In this document: piece by piece, positions 40,565 through 49,745 of the stretch
How positions within the stretch are numbered: the first letter of the stretch is position 1
How the letters are laid out: each line of letters begins with the position of its first letter
Assembly: GCA_964468205.1 (NCBI GenBank)
Contig: CAYXVG010000030.1
Location: forward strand, 1-64,000
Source: CAWELS01 sp964468205
GTDB lineage: Bacteria; Acidobacteriota; Terriglobia; Bryobacterales; Bryobacteraceae
Direction: 5' to 3'
Length of the DNA stretch: 64,000 nucleotides
The notes under the pieces: model-generated
What the model was told of the DNA's origin: nothing
Database searches by the model: none
What the model saw: only the letters and a program-made list of their open reading frames with translations
Program-made: the position numbers and the translations under genes

Positions 40565-42781
40565 TCAGCGAAACACCGTTTTCGCCACTTCCTGATTCTC
40601 GAACTGGTCAGCCACCCGCACCGCGAGAGTATGCTCGCCCGGCCCAACGTCGTCCAATCTCAGTTGATAGTCGAGTGATTGAGAGTCCGAAAGCCTCGTT
40701 GTGGGCTCGACCACCATCCACTCACTGCCGTCGAGAGAGTACTCTGCCGTCGTGATGACGGTGCGGTTGTCAACCGCACGCCAACTTGCTGTAACGGCGC
40801 CGTTCTCCATGCCTGCGGACAGGCCCTCGATTTCAGGCGGCGTGTTGTCGATCAGAAAAGGTTGGCTTTCGAGCGATGCGCTCAGTGCCTGCAGGGGCGG
40901 ATTATTCGGAGCGTCGGTAGCGGTAACCCGGACACGGTATTCGCCGTCGGCGAACGCGGTGGAGTCCCAGCTCAGGTAAGCATGGCTCAAATCATCTTCG
41001 AGGAGTTTCCATTCAGACTCACCCTCCCCTCGGATTTTGACTTCATAGCGGAGTTCGTCATCGTTATCGTCCTCCGCAAGCCAGCGCACTCCGATTTGCC
41101 CCTTTGCGTACTGCATTGTTTGGGTAGTCGACATCGCGACTTTCTTCGGCTCCGGCCGTGGAGCAGAACCAAGCGGCGGCAAAGTGAGGTTCTTCGTGCG
41201 AGTGATGGTTAGAGACTGCGGCGGGAATTCGTAGTTCGGAGGAGTGGCGACCACCTGCCGCACCACCGGAGCCACATTCTTGTGCATGAATGCGGCCTCA
41301 ACCGAGCTTACCTCCGGAGAACGCCCGTCCGGCGCCGCGGAGAGAATGACTTTGTATTGCAGAAAGCGCGCGGCCGGCGATTTTACCCTGCCGTCGTGAC
41401 TGTTGAGATCCGCCTCCTGCCAAACGCTCCAGTTTTGCTGCGGGCGGTCAAGGTTGCCGCTTCGCGTCATGATGGCAACTTTCCCCCCGCCATCGAACCC
41501 TTCGTAACAGATCCTGCCCCAGAAGGAGAAGAACTTCGCGTCCAGCACCTCGCCCTCAAAAGAGCCCTGGTTCTCGAGGCCGGGACCGATGGCGTACAGC
41601 TTGCCAACGTTGCTGGTCGCCGCGAGAAGCCGGCCGTCCTCGCTGACCTGGAGCGCCGTGACCTGCGTCGGCGGCAGCTTCAGCAGCATTGTGTGAAGGT
41701 GGCCGGTGTCAAGCCGGTAGATCCGCCCTTCATTTCCAGTGCCAAATAGAAGCCGGCCTTCGCCATCAAAAGCGAGCGCGTAAACCAGCTCTTCGTTGTC
41801 GCTCCAAACTAGTCTCGGATAACCGTCCGGTTCGATTCGCAGGATTTCTGATCCACCAGTGACCTTCGGCGTGGGAGTGCGCATCGGAGGGGCGGGGGGC
41901 CGGGCGCTTTGTGTGGCCTGGGGAGCAGGCGCTTCCGGCCGCTGCGATCCGGTGGAGGCTCCAGTGGACGGCGGTGCGGCCGCGGGGCGAGCAACCGGCA
42001 TGGGGAGAATGATCCCCGGCTTTTTCGACCCCATCGCCGCTGCATAGACACTGCCATCGGGCGCCACGGCCAGGGCCGTGACCTCCTGCTTTTCACTCTG
42101 GTGCAAAACAAACCCATCGCCGGCAGGAGTGATCCGGAAGATCAGTCCGCCAGGTTCGGTACCGGCAATCAAGTTTCCAGCCGGATCGATCGCGAGAGAC
42201 CGGACGTGAGTCTCCTCCGTTCGGAAAAAGACGGCGGCATCTCCTCCCGGCGTTATTTTGTGGATCTCGCCCGTGTCGCCGGCGCCAATGTACAGATTGC
42301 CCGCTTCATCAAACACGGCTGCCCAGATGTACTTGACATCAGGCGCATAGAAAACGTCGGTCTCGCCGCCGGAAATTCGGTAGACTTTGCCATCGGGCGC
42401 GGTGGCCGCGAATACTTCGTCGGTTGTGTTCACGGCGATCGCCTGCACCTGCAAACCGTCGAGCTCGGCCACCAGTTCGCTTTCCCCCGCCGGGTTTACC
42501 CGAAAGAGCTTGGCGGAGCCCGCTCCAGCGCCTCCACCACCGGCATAGATGTTACCCTTGGAGTCCGCCGCCACGGCCCACAGCACGGCGGTGGAAGGGT
42601 CGATGATTTCGCTCGCCTTCGGAGCCAGCATCAGGCGGCCGTCGCTGCGCAGCGACAACTTGTCGAGATTGCCCTTCATGAAATCGTCGTTGCTTGCGTG
42701 TTTCCACGTCTCGGTCTCGACGGCATGCACCGCCGCGCCAAGAGACACGAGGGCAGCCAGGGCTATCAGAGTCTTGTTCAT
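40565..42781 (-). CDS. Secreted beta-propeller protein with FN3-like C-terminus
   Basis: This 738-residue protein starts at ATG 42781 with the signal peptide MNKTLIALAALVSLGAAVHA. The N-terminal half has NHL/Vgb-like propeller blades (AVAADSKGNIYAGGGG, AIAVNTTDEVFAATAPDGKVYRI, AVFDEAGNLYIGAGDTGEIHKI, SLAIDPAGNLIAGTEPGGLIFRI, ALAFDGEGRLLFGTGNEGRIYRL). A Pro/Ala-rich linker (~residues 268-310) interrupts it. The C-terminus is Ig/FN3-like (YEVKIRGEGESEWKLL; YRVRVTATDAPNNPP). No enzyme motif is seen; a binding or scaffold role is inferred. Confidence 0.75.
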   Translation of the reverse strand: MNKTLIALAALVSLGAAVHAVETETWKHASNDDFMKGNLDKLSLRSDGRLMLAPKASEIIDPSTAVLWAVAADSKGNIYAGGGGAGAGSAKLFRVNPAGESELVAELDGLQVQAIAVNTTDEVFAATAPDGKVYRISGGETDVFYAPDVKYIWAAVFDEAGNLYIGAGDTGEIHKITPGGDAAVFFRTEETHVRSLAIDPAGNLIAGTEPGGLIFRITPAGDGFVLHQSEKQEVTALAVAPDGSVYAAAMGSKKPGIILPMPVARPAAAPPSTGASTGSQRPEAPAPQATQSARPPAPPMRTPTPKVTGGSEILRIEPDGYPRLVWSDNEELVYALAFDGEGRLLFGTGNEGRIYRLDTGHLHTMLLKLPPTQVTALQVSEDGRLLAATSNVGKLYAIGPGLENQGSFEGEVLDAKFFSFWGRICYEGFDGGGKVAIMTRSGNLDRPQQNWSVWQEADLNSHDGRVKSPAARFLQYKVILSAAPDGRSPEVSSVEAAFMHKNVAPVVRQVVATPPNYEFPPQSLTITRTKNLTLPPLGSAPRPEPKKVAMSTTQTMQYAKGQIGVRWLAEDDNDDELRYEVKIRGEGESEWKLLEDDLSHAYLSWDSTAFADGEYRVRVTATDAPNNPPLQALSASLESQPFLIDNTPPEIEGLSAGMENGAVTASWRAVDNRTVITTAEYSLDGSEWMVVEPTTRLSDSQSLDYQLRLDDVGPGEHTLAVRVADQFENQEVAKTVFR

Positions 42782-42793
42782 CGATCGTCCGAT

Positions 42794-44656
42794 CTACTTT
42801 ACCTTGATGGAGAGCGAGTAGCTCCCGTTTACGACCAGGTCAAACGGAATCGCCGCCTGCTGCTGCGCACTCTCCGCGGTCATGAGATAACGCCGGTTTC
42901 CGCTCGGTCCACTCTGGATGACGTTGGAAACCGAAGCGGGCAGACTTGGCATGCTCTTATCTTCGAAGTACAGCGTGGGGCGGCCTTGCACCAGTGAAAC
43001 GTAAAGCTGGTTGTTGGCGCGCTCCTGGTTGATGAGGGAAACGGTCTCCGGCAGATCCATGAACCCGTTCAATACCCCCGCTGCAGTTTGCATGCGATTT
43101 AGAGTCGCGGCGTCACTCAACAGGATGCGATGGGTTCCGCTTGGGTACCCGGCCGGAATTCTTACTTGAAGATTTTTCTCAATCCGCTCACCACGGTACG
43201 GCTGCAGGAACACCTTCAGGGGGACCTCGCCGCCCGGCTCGACCTCGGTGAGTTCGGCCCAAGCGGTTTCCACAGTGGCCACGCGGCGTTCGGGCAGAAT
43301 ATCGATGGTAGCTTCCACCCGGCGCAACTGCGGCCCGTCCACCATGTTCTTGAATAGCCGATTGAACTTTTCGCCCCACCAACCCGCCAACTGCATGGGC
43401 GCCGGCACCGGAACCTCGCTCGTCGCGTACATCGTGGAGAGTGAAAGCTCTTGCTGCCCATCGAGTTCCACGCTGCCGCTGAGTCTGTAGGTCGCCTCCT
43501 CCGCGAAGTCGTTCATCCCGGCGATGGAATTGAACAGGGTCACCATCATGAGGTAGGGCGTCCATTTCTGCTGCACGAAAACGTTAAATTGTAGATCCTG
43601 CTCTCTCTGGATCTGATCATCCAAACCAAACGTGCGAACCTTCACTGCGACGGGAATCGTCTCCGCTTCTTCTCCCAGGACACCCATGATGGCGCTGTGG
43701 CGGTCCTGGCGCAGCGCCCCAACAACTTCGGTGGCATTCGCGAACTTGTTCGGCTGGAATTGCGAGGCGAGCACCATTAATACCTCGCCCTTGCTCATCG
43801 GCATATCCACCGGTCCGAGGTTGAAGAATGGATGCCCAAAAGCGAGCACGCGCCTTCCGTCGTTATAGGTGACCGTTCCGAGGCCGGTAATGTTCATATC
43901 CCCTGACACGAGAACCCCGGCGACGGAATCACCCGGTTGCAGCGCTTCTTCCCAGCCCGGCGCTGGGGTGGCTCCCTCCAGGTCGCCCGCGGCTCCGCCC
44001 TGGACCACGGAGAGTCCGAGCTGTTGAAACAGGGGACCGAATTGTTCCAGCGTGGCGGGATGGAAGCCGGAAAAAGACAGCGGAGTTTCGATCGGCGTCA
44101 TCAGAGGCGTTCTCTGGAGCAGGTTCGGGGATGCTCCAGCGGCAACCGCCCGCGCCAACAGCTCGCCCGGAATCGGCGCTCCGGCCTCGGCGTGCACCTT
44201 CCCCGGGATGACTGCGTCCGGAGGCGTACTCCGATCAAAATCGGTCACGTCGAGCATCAATTCGATTGGCGTAATACCGCAGATCGCATCCGGAGAAAAA
44301 ACGCTGATCCGTAGCGCGATCGCCCCAATCAGCTTGCCATCTATGTATACAGGGCTGCCGCTCATACCGCCTGCAACATTCGTCCGTTGCACCTTCCCCC
44401 CGAGCTTGGCGAGGATGATGTCCTGCTTCGGGCCCCAGGCGTTCTTCATCAGCCCGATGATCTCCACCGGCACGGGTTCCGGGTCACTGCCGGTAAACAC
44501 GGTCCAGGCGGTGCCCGTCATGCCGGGCTTGAGGTCGGCGGACTTCATGATCTCAACCGGCCCGGAACGCGGCGGTTCCAGCTCTGCTCCAGCCATTGGG
44601 GCAATGAGCCCAACGGCATTCAATACAAGGAAATACGCGGCGACTCGCATGATCAT
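42794..44656 (-). CDS. SpoIVB-type (S55) peptidase-like secreted protein
   Basis: This ~620-residue protein has a signal peptide (MRVAAYFLVLNAVGLIAPMAGA) and an S55 peptidase pattern. LAKLGGKVQRTNVAGGMSGSPVYIDGKLIGAIALRI contains the catalytic Ser (GMSGSPV), and VLAFGHPFFNLGPVDMPMSKGEV is the second conserved block. In Bacillus, SpoIVB activates sigma-K during sporulation; S55-domain proteins are common in Acidobacteriota, which do not sporulate. Start at ATG 44656 places the signal peptide at the N-terminus and leaves room for the promoter at 44718-44747. Substrate unknown. Confidence 0.8.
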   Translation of the reverse strand: MIMRVAAYFLVLNAVGLIAPMAGAELEPPRSGPVEIMKSADLKPGMTGTAWTVFTGSDPEPVPVEIIGLMKNAWGPKQDIILAKLGGKVQRTNVAGGMSGSPVYIDGKLIGAIALRISVFSPDAICGITPIELMLDVTDFDRSTPPDAVIPGKVHAEAGAPIPGELLARAVAAGASPNLLQRTPLMTPIETPLSFSGFHPATLEQFGPLFQQLGLSVVQGGAAGDLEGATPAPGWEEALQPGDSVAGVLVSGDMNITGLGTVTYNDGRRVLAFGHPFFNLGPVDMPMSKGEVLMVLASQFQPNKFANATEVVGALRQDRHSAIMGVLGEEAETIPVAVKVRTFGLDDQIQREQDLQFNVFVQQKWTPYLMMVTLFNSIAGMNDFAEEATYRLSGSVELDGQQELSLSTMYATSEVPVPAPMQLAGWWGEKFNRLFKNMVDGPQLRRVEATIDILPERRVATVETAWAELTEVEPGGEVPLKVFLQPYRGERIEKNLQVRIPAGYPSGTHRILLSDAATLNRMQTAAGVLNGFMDLPETVSLINQERANNQLYVSLVQGRPTLYFEDKSMPSLPASVSNVIQSGPSGNRRYLMTAESAQQQAAIPFDLVVNGSYSLSIKVK

Positions 44657-44717
44657 GGCTTTCTGTTCCTGTCTACTCAGACGCATTCGTAGCCCCGCCA
44701 GGAGCAGATCTACCTTC

Positions 44718-44747
44718 ATTATCGTCTACTTAGTAGAAATGTGACAA
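44718..44747 (-). promoter_or_regulatory. Promoter with a palindrome, upstream of the S55 gene
   Basis: On the minus strand TTGTCA (44747-44742) is followed after 18 bases by GATAAT (44723-44718). The spacer holds the palindrome TCTACT-T-AGTAGA (44725-44737), a 6-1-6 inverted repeat well placed for a repressor. Pattern evidence only. Confidence 0.45.
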
Positions 44748-44813
44748 TTGCCGGTAGTATCCTGAAGGGAGGGTCAGTAAGGGTCTAACAGGACCTTAAA
44801 GTCATCAATCAGA

Positions 44814-44819
44814 TATAAT
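44814..44819 (+). promoter_or_regulatory. Candidate -10 for the Nfn-like gene
   Basis: A consensus TATAAT lies ~48 bases before the ATG at 44868. No clear -35 at the normal spacing. Confidence 0.35.
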
Positions 44820-44867
44820 GATTCCTTCATGGACTGATTTGTCCAAATTCGCACTTCTGGAGTACGT

Positions 44868-47195
44868 ATGCCGGCCAATGAGACCAACTCTCCCTCTCAA
44901 CCGAAGATCAAGCGGACGCCTAAAGCGCCGCGCAACATCTTGCCTGTGCTCGATCCGGAACGCCGGGCAGGGTCCCCGGCCGAAGTCTCGCTAGGCTTCG
45001 ATCTCAAGCAGGCGCAGGCCGAAGCGCTTCGATGCCTGAACTGCAAAGACCCGAAGTGCCAGGAAGCCTGCCCCATTCATACTGACATTAAGGGCTTCAT
45101 CCAACGGATGGTCTACGAAGATTATGAAGGGGCCTACAGCGTCTTGCAGGAGACCAATCCGTTTCCCGGCATCTGCGGGCGCGTCTGCCAGCACGAACTC
45201 TTCTGCGAAAAGGCCTGCTTGCTTGGAATCAAGCTCGAATCCGTGGCCATCGGATCTCTCGAGCGCTTTGTCGGCGACTACCACAAGATGAGGGGTGAAC
45301 CCGATCCGCTGCCGAAGATCAAACCAAACGGGCTCAAGGTCGGCATGATCGGCAGCGGCCCGGCAGCCTTGATGTGCGCCAATGATTTGGCCCGCAAGGG
45401 CTACAAAGTTACCGTTTTCGAGGCGCTGCACGAGCTCGGCGGAGTGCTCGCTTATGGAATCCCGCCTTTCCGGCTTCCCCGGGACGTCATCTCCGAGGAG
45501 GTTTCCCGGCTCGAGAAGCTTGGCGTCGAGTTCAAGCGAGACTACATCGTCGGCAAGACAGTAACCGTTGAAGAACTGTTCGAACAAGGCTACGCGGCCA
45601 TCTTTCTCGGGACCGGCGCGGGCCTTCCCTGGATGCTCGGCGTCCCGGGCGAGAACCTGATCGGCGTGTACACCGCCAATGAGTTCCTCACCCGTATCAA
45701 CCTCATGCACGCTTATAAAGAGGGCGCTGATACGCCGGTTCATGTCGGAGCCAATACGGTAGTCATCGGCGGGGGCAACTCCGCAATGGACGCGGCGCGT
45801 TGGGCCAAGCGCCTCGGAAGTAAGACGACCATCCTGTACCGCCGCGGCCGCGCCGAGCTAAAGGCCCGCCTCGAAGAGATCGAGCACGCCGAGGAAGAAG
45901 GCGTCATCTTCAAGTTTTTGGCGGCCCCCGTGGCCCTTCACGGCGACGAGAAGGGATTCGTGAAGGAAATCGAGTGCATTGAGATGGAGCTTGGCGAGCC
46001 CGACGAGTCCGGTCGCCGGCGTCCCGTGCCGATCGAGGGATCGAACTACCGTATCCCGGCCGAGACCGTAGTCGCGGCGATTGGACAGGGGCCGAATCCG
46101 ACCTTGCAGCGCGAGACCCCGCAGTTGATCACGAAGGGAGACAAGATCGTGATCGACACCAAGGCCAAGACGAGCATGGAAGACGTCTACGCCGGCGGCG
46201 ACGTCGTTCGCGGCGGCTCCACGGTCATTCTAGCCATGGAAGACGGCCGGAAGGCGGCTATCGCCATCGACGAGGCGATGCGCGAGAAGTTCCCCGCCAA
46301 TTTCACTGACGAATTTGTCGCACCATCCGAGGAGCAACAACGAGCCGCGGAGCAGTTCAAGATCCTGAAGCGCCGCGAGCTCTCTCCGGAGATCGTCCTG
46401 TTCGAGGTCCACGCTCCGGAAATCCAGAAGCACTGGAAACCGGGACAGTTCATCATACTCCGCCCGCGCGAGAACAGTGAACGCATTCCGCTGACCTTGG
46501 TGGGCGATGACGCCGGGCGCGGCTCCATCACGCTCATCGTTCAGGCCATCGGCGCAACCACGAAGCAACTCGCCGCAATGCAGGAAGGCGACTGCATCTC
46601 GACGGTGTTGGGACCGCTCGGAAAAGCCGGACACATCGAGAACGTCGGCACGGCGCTGTGCATCGGCGGCGGCGTTGGAATCGCCGAACTGCTGCCCATT
46701 GCCAGGGCGTTCAAAAAGGCTGGCAACAAGGTGATCGCCATGTGCGGGGCCCGCACCAAGGATCACATGATCCTCGACAAGGAGTTGCGCGAGGCGGGAG
46801 CCGAGGTCCACTGGGCCACCGACGACGGTTCCCATGGCTTCCACGGCAACGTAGTCGAATTGATGCGCGATTGGCGTGAGAAGAACGGCGAGGCGATCGG
46901 CGCCGCTCACGTCATCGGTCCGATTCCGATGATGAAGTTCGCCAGCCGTCTCATGAAGGAGTGGGACGTGCCTACCGTCGCCAGCCTGAATCCCATCATG
47001 GTGGATGGAACCGGCATGTGCGGGGGCTGCCGCGTCTCGGTGGGAGGTGAGGTGATGTTCGCCTGTGTCGATGGTCCCGAGTTTGACGCCCACCAGGTAG
47101 ACTTTGACGAGCTCATGCGCCGCACCCGCGCTTATCTTGATCATGAAAAGCGGACTAAGGAACGGCACGAGTGCATGATCGGCCTCGGCCAGTAG
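44868..47195 (+). CDS. Fused Nfn-type flavoprotein: GltD/NfnB half followed by PyrK/NfnA half
   Basis: This 775-residue protein starts at ATG 44868. The N-terminal half has eight Cys for two 4Fe-4S clusters (C56, C59, C64, C68; C103, C107, C113, C117) and two dinucleotide folds (VGMIGSGPAALMCAND; VVIGGGNSAMDAARWAKRLG), as in glutamate synthase small subunits and NfnB. From residue ~490 a ferredoxin-reductase domain follows (WKPGQFIILRPRENSERIPLTLV; LCIGGGVGIAELLPIARAFKKAG) with a terminal 2Fe-2S motif (MCGGCRVSVGGEVMFACVDG), as in PyrK and NfnA. Together they suggest NADH-dependent reduced ferredoxin:NADP+ oxidoreductase activity. No glutamate synthase large subunit or partner is adjacent. 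Confidence 0.85.
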   Translation: MPANETNSPSQPKIKRTPKAPRNILPVLDPERRAGSPAEVSLGFDLKQAQAEALRCLNCKDPKCQEACPIHTDIKGFIQRMVYEDYEGAYSVLQETNPFPGICGRVCQHELFCEKACLLGIKLESVAIGSLERFVGDYHKMRGEPDPLPKIKPNGLKVGMIGSGPAALMCANDLARKGYKVTVFEALHELGGVLAYGIPPFRLPRDVISEEVSRLEKLGVEFKRDYIVGKTVTVEELFEQGYAAIFLGTGAGLPWMLGVPGENLIGVYTANEFLTRINLMHAYKEGADTPVHVGANTVVIGGGNSAMDAARWAKRLGSKTTILYRRGRAELKARLEEIEHAEEEGVIFKFLAAPVALHGDEKGFVKEIECIEMELGEPDESGRRRPVPIEGSNYRIPAETVVAAIGQGPNPTLQRETPQLITKGDKIVIDTKAKTSMEDVYAGGDVVRGGSTVILAMEDGRKAAIAIDEAMREKFPANFTDEFVAPSEEQQRAAEQFKILKRRELSPEIVLFEVHAPEIQKHWKPGQFIILRPRENSERIPLTLVGDDAGRGSITLIVQAIGATTKQLAAMQEGDCISTVLGPLGKAGHIENVGTALCIGGGVGIAELLPIARAFKKAGNKVIAMCGARTKDHMILDKELREAGAEVHWATDDGSHGFHGNVVELMRDWREKNGEAIGAAHVIGPIPMMKFASRLMKEWDVPTVASLNPIMVDGTGMCGGCRVSVGGEVMFACVDGPEFDAHQVDFDELMRRTRAYLDHEKRTKERHECMIGLGQ

Positions 47196-47227
47196 CTGAC
47201 AATCACTGTTCGTTGGCGCCGCGCGCT

Positions 47228-48304
47228 TTAACTCGCCCGGCGCCACCCCGCCACCCGGCAGGCGGGTTGGCGGGCGAACCCCGGCTGCAACTCCACATCG
47301 ATTTTCAACGACCCGGAAACCACGCCCGCAGGAAGTGGGAACTCGAAATAATGATCACCCTCCCCGTGAAACTCTGCGCGTCCCGCCGGTTTGCCCCCCG
47401 CTTTGACTTCTATTCTCCGGCACCGACTGCCATCCCCAGGCCATATGTATAGCCCGAGATAAACCAGGCCAGCTTCACCGCGATTCACGTCGATCATGAA
47501 GCTGAATGAGCATTCGACCGGCCGCCAGCTACGGTCGACCGCCGCGCCCCAGCCATCGAGCAGCATCTCCCCGGCGGGGTCCTCCCCCGGCAGAATGCAC
47601 TGTCGCGGGTGGCGGCTTCCGCCGGGCCCCTTCACCGCTGTGATCACGAAGAGCTGTGTCCCCGCACCCTCCGCGGAGATCAGCTCAAAGCCCGTGCCGG
47701 CAAGCATTTCACGGGCTTCCTCAAACGACAGCGATACGCCATGCCACGTATCCGCCGCTTCCGCGGACGTGGATTGCGATACTCCGCCCACCTGAAACTT
47801 GAATGCGCCACCATCTTTGAGCACTCTGGCGGCTTCGCGAACATAGCCCGTTATGATTTCTCGCGATGGTATGTGCTGGAAGACGATGTAGGAAAAGACA
47901 AGATCGAAGTAGCGGTCCGGGAGCGGTCGCAGACTCACACCGTCCCCTACCGATAGCTCGACGTTTCGAGCGTGCCGCAAGCGGCGCCTGGCCAGCCGGA
48001 TCATCTCCGGCGAAACGTCCACTCCATGGACTTCACCAAACGCACCGGCGAACCATTGCGTCATCCTTCCTGCGCCGCAGCCGATCTCGAGGACCCTGCA
48101 ATCCCGCGAAGGCTTCCCATCCAGCAACAGCGGCAGAAAGGGGCGGACAAGCTGATTATAGTTGGCCAAGCCGGAACGGTCGAACTCCGCCACGTCGCTC
48201 TCCGAGTCGCGTGTGTAGATGTAACGCTCGGCGTCACTGCGCGCCCGCTGGTCCCAGTCCGTCCGCATCCGCGCTGCCCAGGATTTGTCGTCCGGCACGG
48301 TCAT
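47228..48304 (-). CDS. Class I SAM-dependent methyltransferase with a C-terminal beta domain
   Basis: This 358-residue protein starts at ATG 48304. The methyltransferase domain (residues ~50-165) has motif I VLEIGCGAGRMTQWFA, VHGVDVSPEMIRLARRRL, the central FDLVFSYIVFQHIP and EAARVLKDGGAFKFQVGG. The C-terminal ~130 residues are a beta-rich region of unknown type (YLGLYIWPGDGSRCRRIEV; HYFEFPLPAGVVSGSLKIDVEL). The acceptor is unknown. It is upstream of, and divergent from, bactofilin. Confidence 0.8.
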   Translation of the reverse strand: MTVPDDKSWAARMRTDWDQRARSDAERYIYTRDSESDVAEFDRSGLANYNQLVRPFLPLLLDGKPSRDCRVLEIGCGAGRMTQWFAGAFGEVHGVDVSPEMIRLARRRLRHARNVELSVGDGVSLRPLPDRYFDLVFSYIVFQHIPSREIITGYVREAARVLKDGGAFKFQVGGVSQSTSAEAADTWHGVSLSFEEAREMLAGTGFELISAEGAGTQLFVITAVKGPGGSRHPRQCILPGEDPAGEMLLDGWGAAVDRSWRPVECSFSFMIDVNRGEAGLVYLGLYIWPGDGSRCRRIEVKAGGKPAGRAEFHGEGDHYFEFPLPAGVVSGSLKIDVELQPGFARQPACRVAGWRRAS

Positions 48305-48504
48305 TCCTCCAGTCTATCCGCCTGTAGGCCCCGTTCCAGCACGGAATCCACCAAGCGGATTCCGATTAATACACGGTGGTGGCAGACGGTTTGCTAGTCT
48401 GAAAACGAGAACAAAGCGTCTACACCCGCAAGTTGTTCAGCCAAGGCGTTCAGGCGGCTGTCCGCTCCAGCGGGTCGTGTAAATATTGCGCTCAGACTTT
48501 CATT

Positions 48505-49059
48505 ATGTGGAAAAGACGTAAAGACGAGACACCATCAGAAACGACTCCCGAACCCGCGACCCGTACAGGAAGCGGTTCACCAGGAACTCAACCCGCCACG
48601 CCGCCAGCGGCAATGACTCCGCGGGTTACGCGAACAGAAGCGACCATAGGCAAATCGGTCATCATCAAAGGAGACTTAATCGGCGAGGAAGATGTTCACC
48701 TCGATGGCCAGATTGCCGAAGGCTCCGTTCAATTGCTGAACAATCGGCTCACGGTCGGCAAGAGCGGCAAGGTGAAGGCCAGTATCCGCGCGCGGGAGGT
48801 CGACGTTCATGGAACAGTGAACGGCGACGTCGAAGCATCAGACAGAATTTTCATCCGCGCGGCCGCGAATCTGATTGGCGATCTGAAGGCCGCTTCCATT
48901 TCGATCGAGGACGGAGCCTACTTCAAAGGCAGTATCGACATCATTCGCACGCCGCCCGCCAAGAGCCCCGTGCCGCAGCCACCCCCGAAGCCGCAACCGG
49001 AAACTGGAGCGTCAAAGCCAGCCGAGAAACCCCCTCAACCGGGGGTCAGGAAGCCGTAG
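48505..49059 (+). CDS. Bactofilin (DUF583)
   Basis: This 184-residue protein has the bactofilin core, a short repeated beta-helix of about 110 residues (IGKSVIIKGDLIGEEDVHLDGQIAEGSVQL, VGKSGKVKASIRAREVDVHGTVNGDVEA, RIFIRAAANLIGDLKAASISIEDGAYFKGSIDI). Bactofilins polymerise without nucleotides and scaffold cell-envelope enzymes. The N-terminus is basic and disordered and the C-terminus is Pro/Lys-rich, both typical. ATG 48505 removes an unlikely extension. Near the glycosyltransferase cluster, it may organise polysaccharide export or cell shape. Confidence 0.92.
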   Translation: MWKRRKDETPSETTPEPATRTGSGSPGTQPATPPAAMTPRVTRTEATIGKSVIIKGDLIGEEDVHLDGQIAEGSVQLLNNRLTVGKSGKVKASIRAREVDVHGTVNGDVEASDRIFIRAAANLIGDLKAASISIEDGAYFKGSIDIIRTPPAKSPVPQPPPKPQPETGASKPAEKPPQPGVRKP

Positions 49060-49068
49060 GCAGGGACC

Positions 49069-49090
49069 GGGCGGATCTGCTCCTCCGCCC
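49069..49090. repeat. Hairpin between convergent genes
   Basis: GGGCGGA (49069-49075) pairs with TCCGCCC (49084-49090). It lies between bactofilin and the next minus-strand gene. No U-tract follows, so it may be a stabilising or Rho-dependent end rather than an intrinsic terminator. Confidence 0.35.
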
Positions 49091-49620
49091 TACTTGCCCA
49101 AAAGGAACTCTCGCAGCGTTTCGACGACCTGTCGCGCCGTCTTGTTCATTTCCTTTGATGAATAGTCTTTCGGGCGCTGGTAGATGGACCAGAGTACCTT
49201 CCGCGACTCGCGGTGAACAAGAAAAAGGTTGCCCTTCCCCCGGGCGAATGACGCCCTGGGCGGCGGGGGTTCCGTGATGATTTCGCTCTCCCGCAACAAA
49301 GGATCTTCTTCTTCGCCCTCTTCCGCCTCCGCCTGCTCCGCCTCTTCAGCCGGCTCTTCCTCTTCCGGGGGCGGATACAGCTCAGCGAGCTGCTCTTCGA
49401 ATTTCGCGCCAATCTGATCTGTGAAGACCGCATCCGCCATCGCTGGGTCGGTTACCACCTGAAACACTCCCTGCATGGTGGTTTGGTTTGCCAGATACTG
49501 GTCAAAGCCGCTCCCCATGGGAAGAAAGTACACGTTCTTGATGGACACGAGTTCGGCCTGGCCGGCACAAACGGCAGGCAGCGAGAGAACAGCGGACAGC
49601 AGGATGAGACCTGGCCTCAT
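49090..49620 (-). CDS. Secreted acidic protein of unknown function
   Basis: This 176-residue protein starts at ATG 49620 with a signal peptide (MRPGLILLSAVLSLPAVCAG). A conserved-looking first half (VSIKNVYFLPMGSGFDQYLANQTTMQGVFQVVTDPAMADAVFTDQIG) is followed by an acidic tract of ~30 residues dominated by Glu (positions ~83-112), then a basic/hydrophobic end (FLVHRESRKVLWSIYQRPKD). The acidic stretch suggests cation or protein binding. I do not recognise the family. Confidence 0.6.
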   Translation of the reverse strand: MRPGLILLSAVLSLPAVCAGQAELVSIKNVYFLPMGSGFDQYLANQTTMQGVFQVVTDPAMADAVFTDQIGAKFEEQLAELYPPPEEEEPAEEAEQAEAEEGEEEDPLLRESEIITEPPPPRASFARGKGNLFLVHRESRKVLWSIYQRPKDYSSKEMNKTARQVVETLREFLLGK

Positions 49621-49745
49621 GGTTAACATTTTACTCCTTGGCGACCGGCGCCTCGCGGGAGGTATTCGGCGTATTCATCGCCGCTTCCGAACGCTTTTCC
49701 CTAGAGACGGCCGGCTCGCGAAAAAAGACGGACTACAATAGCAGC

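Noticed and set aside
44868..47195. Ordinary glutamate synthase small subunit annotation
   Set aside because: The protein is ~300 residues longer and includes a PyrK-like half with a 2Fe-2S motif; no GltB-type gene is nearby.
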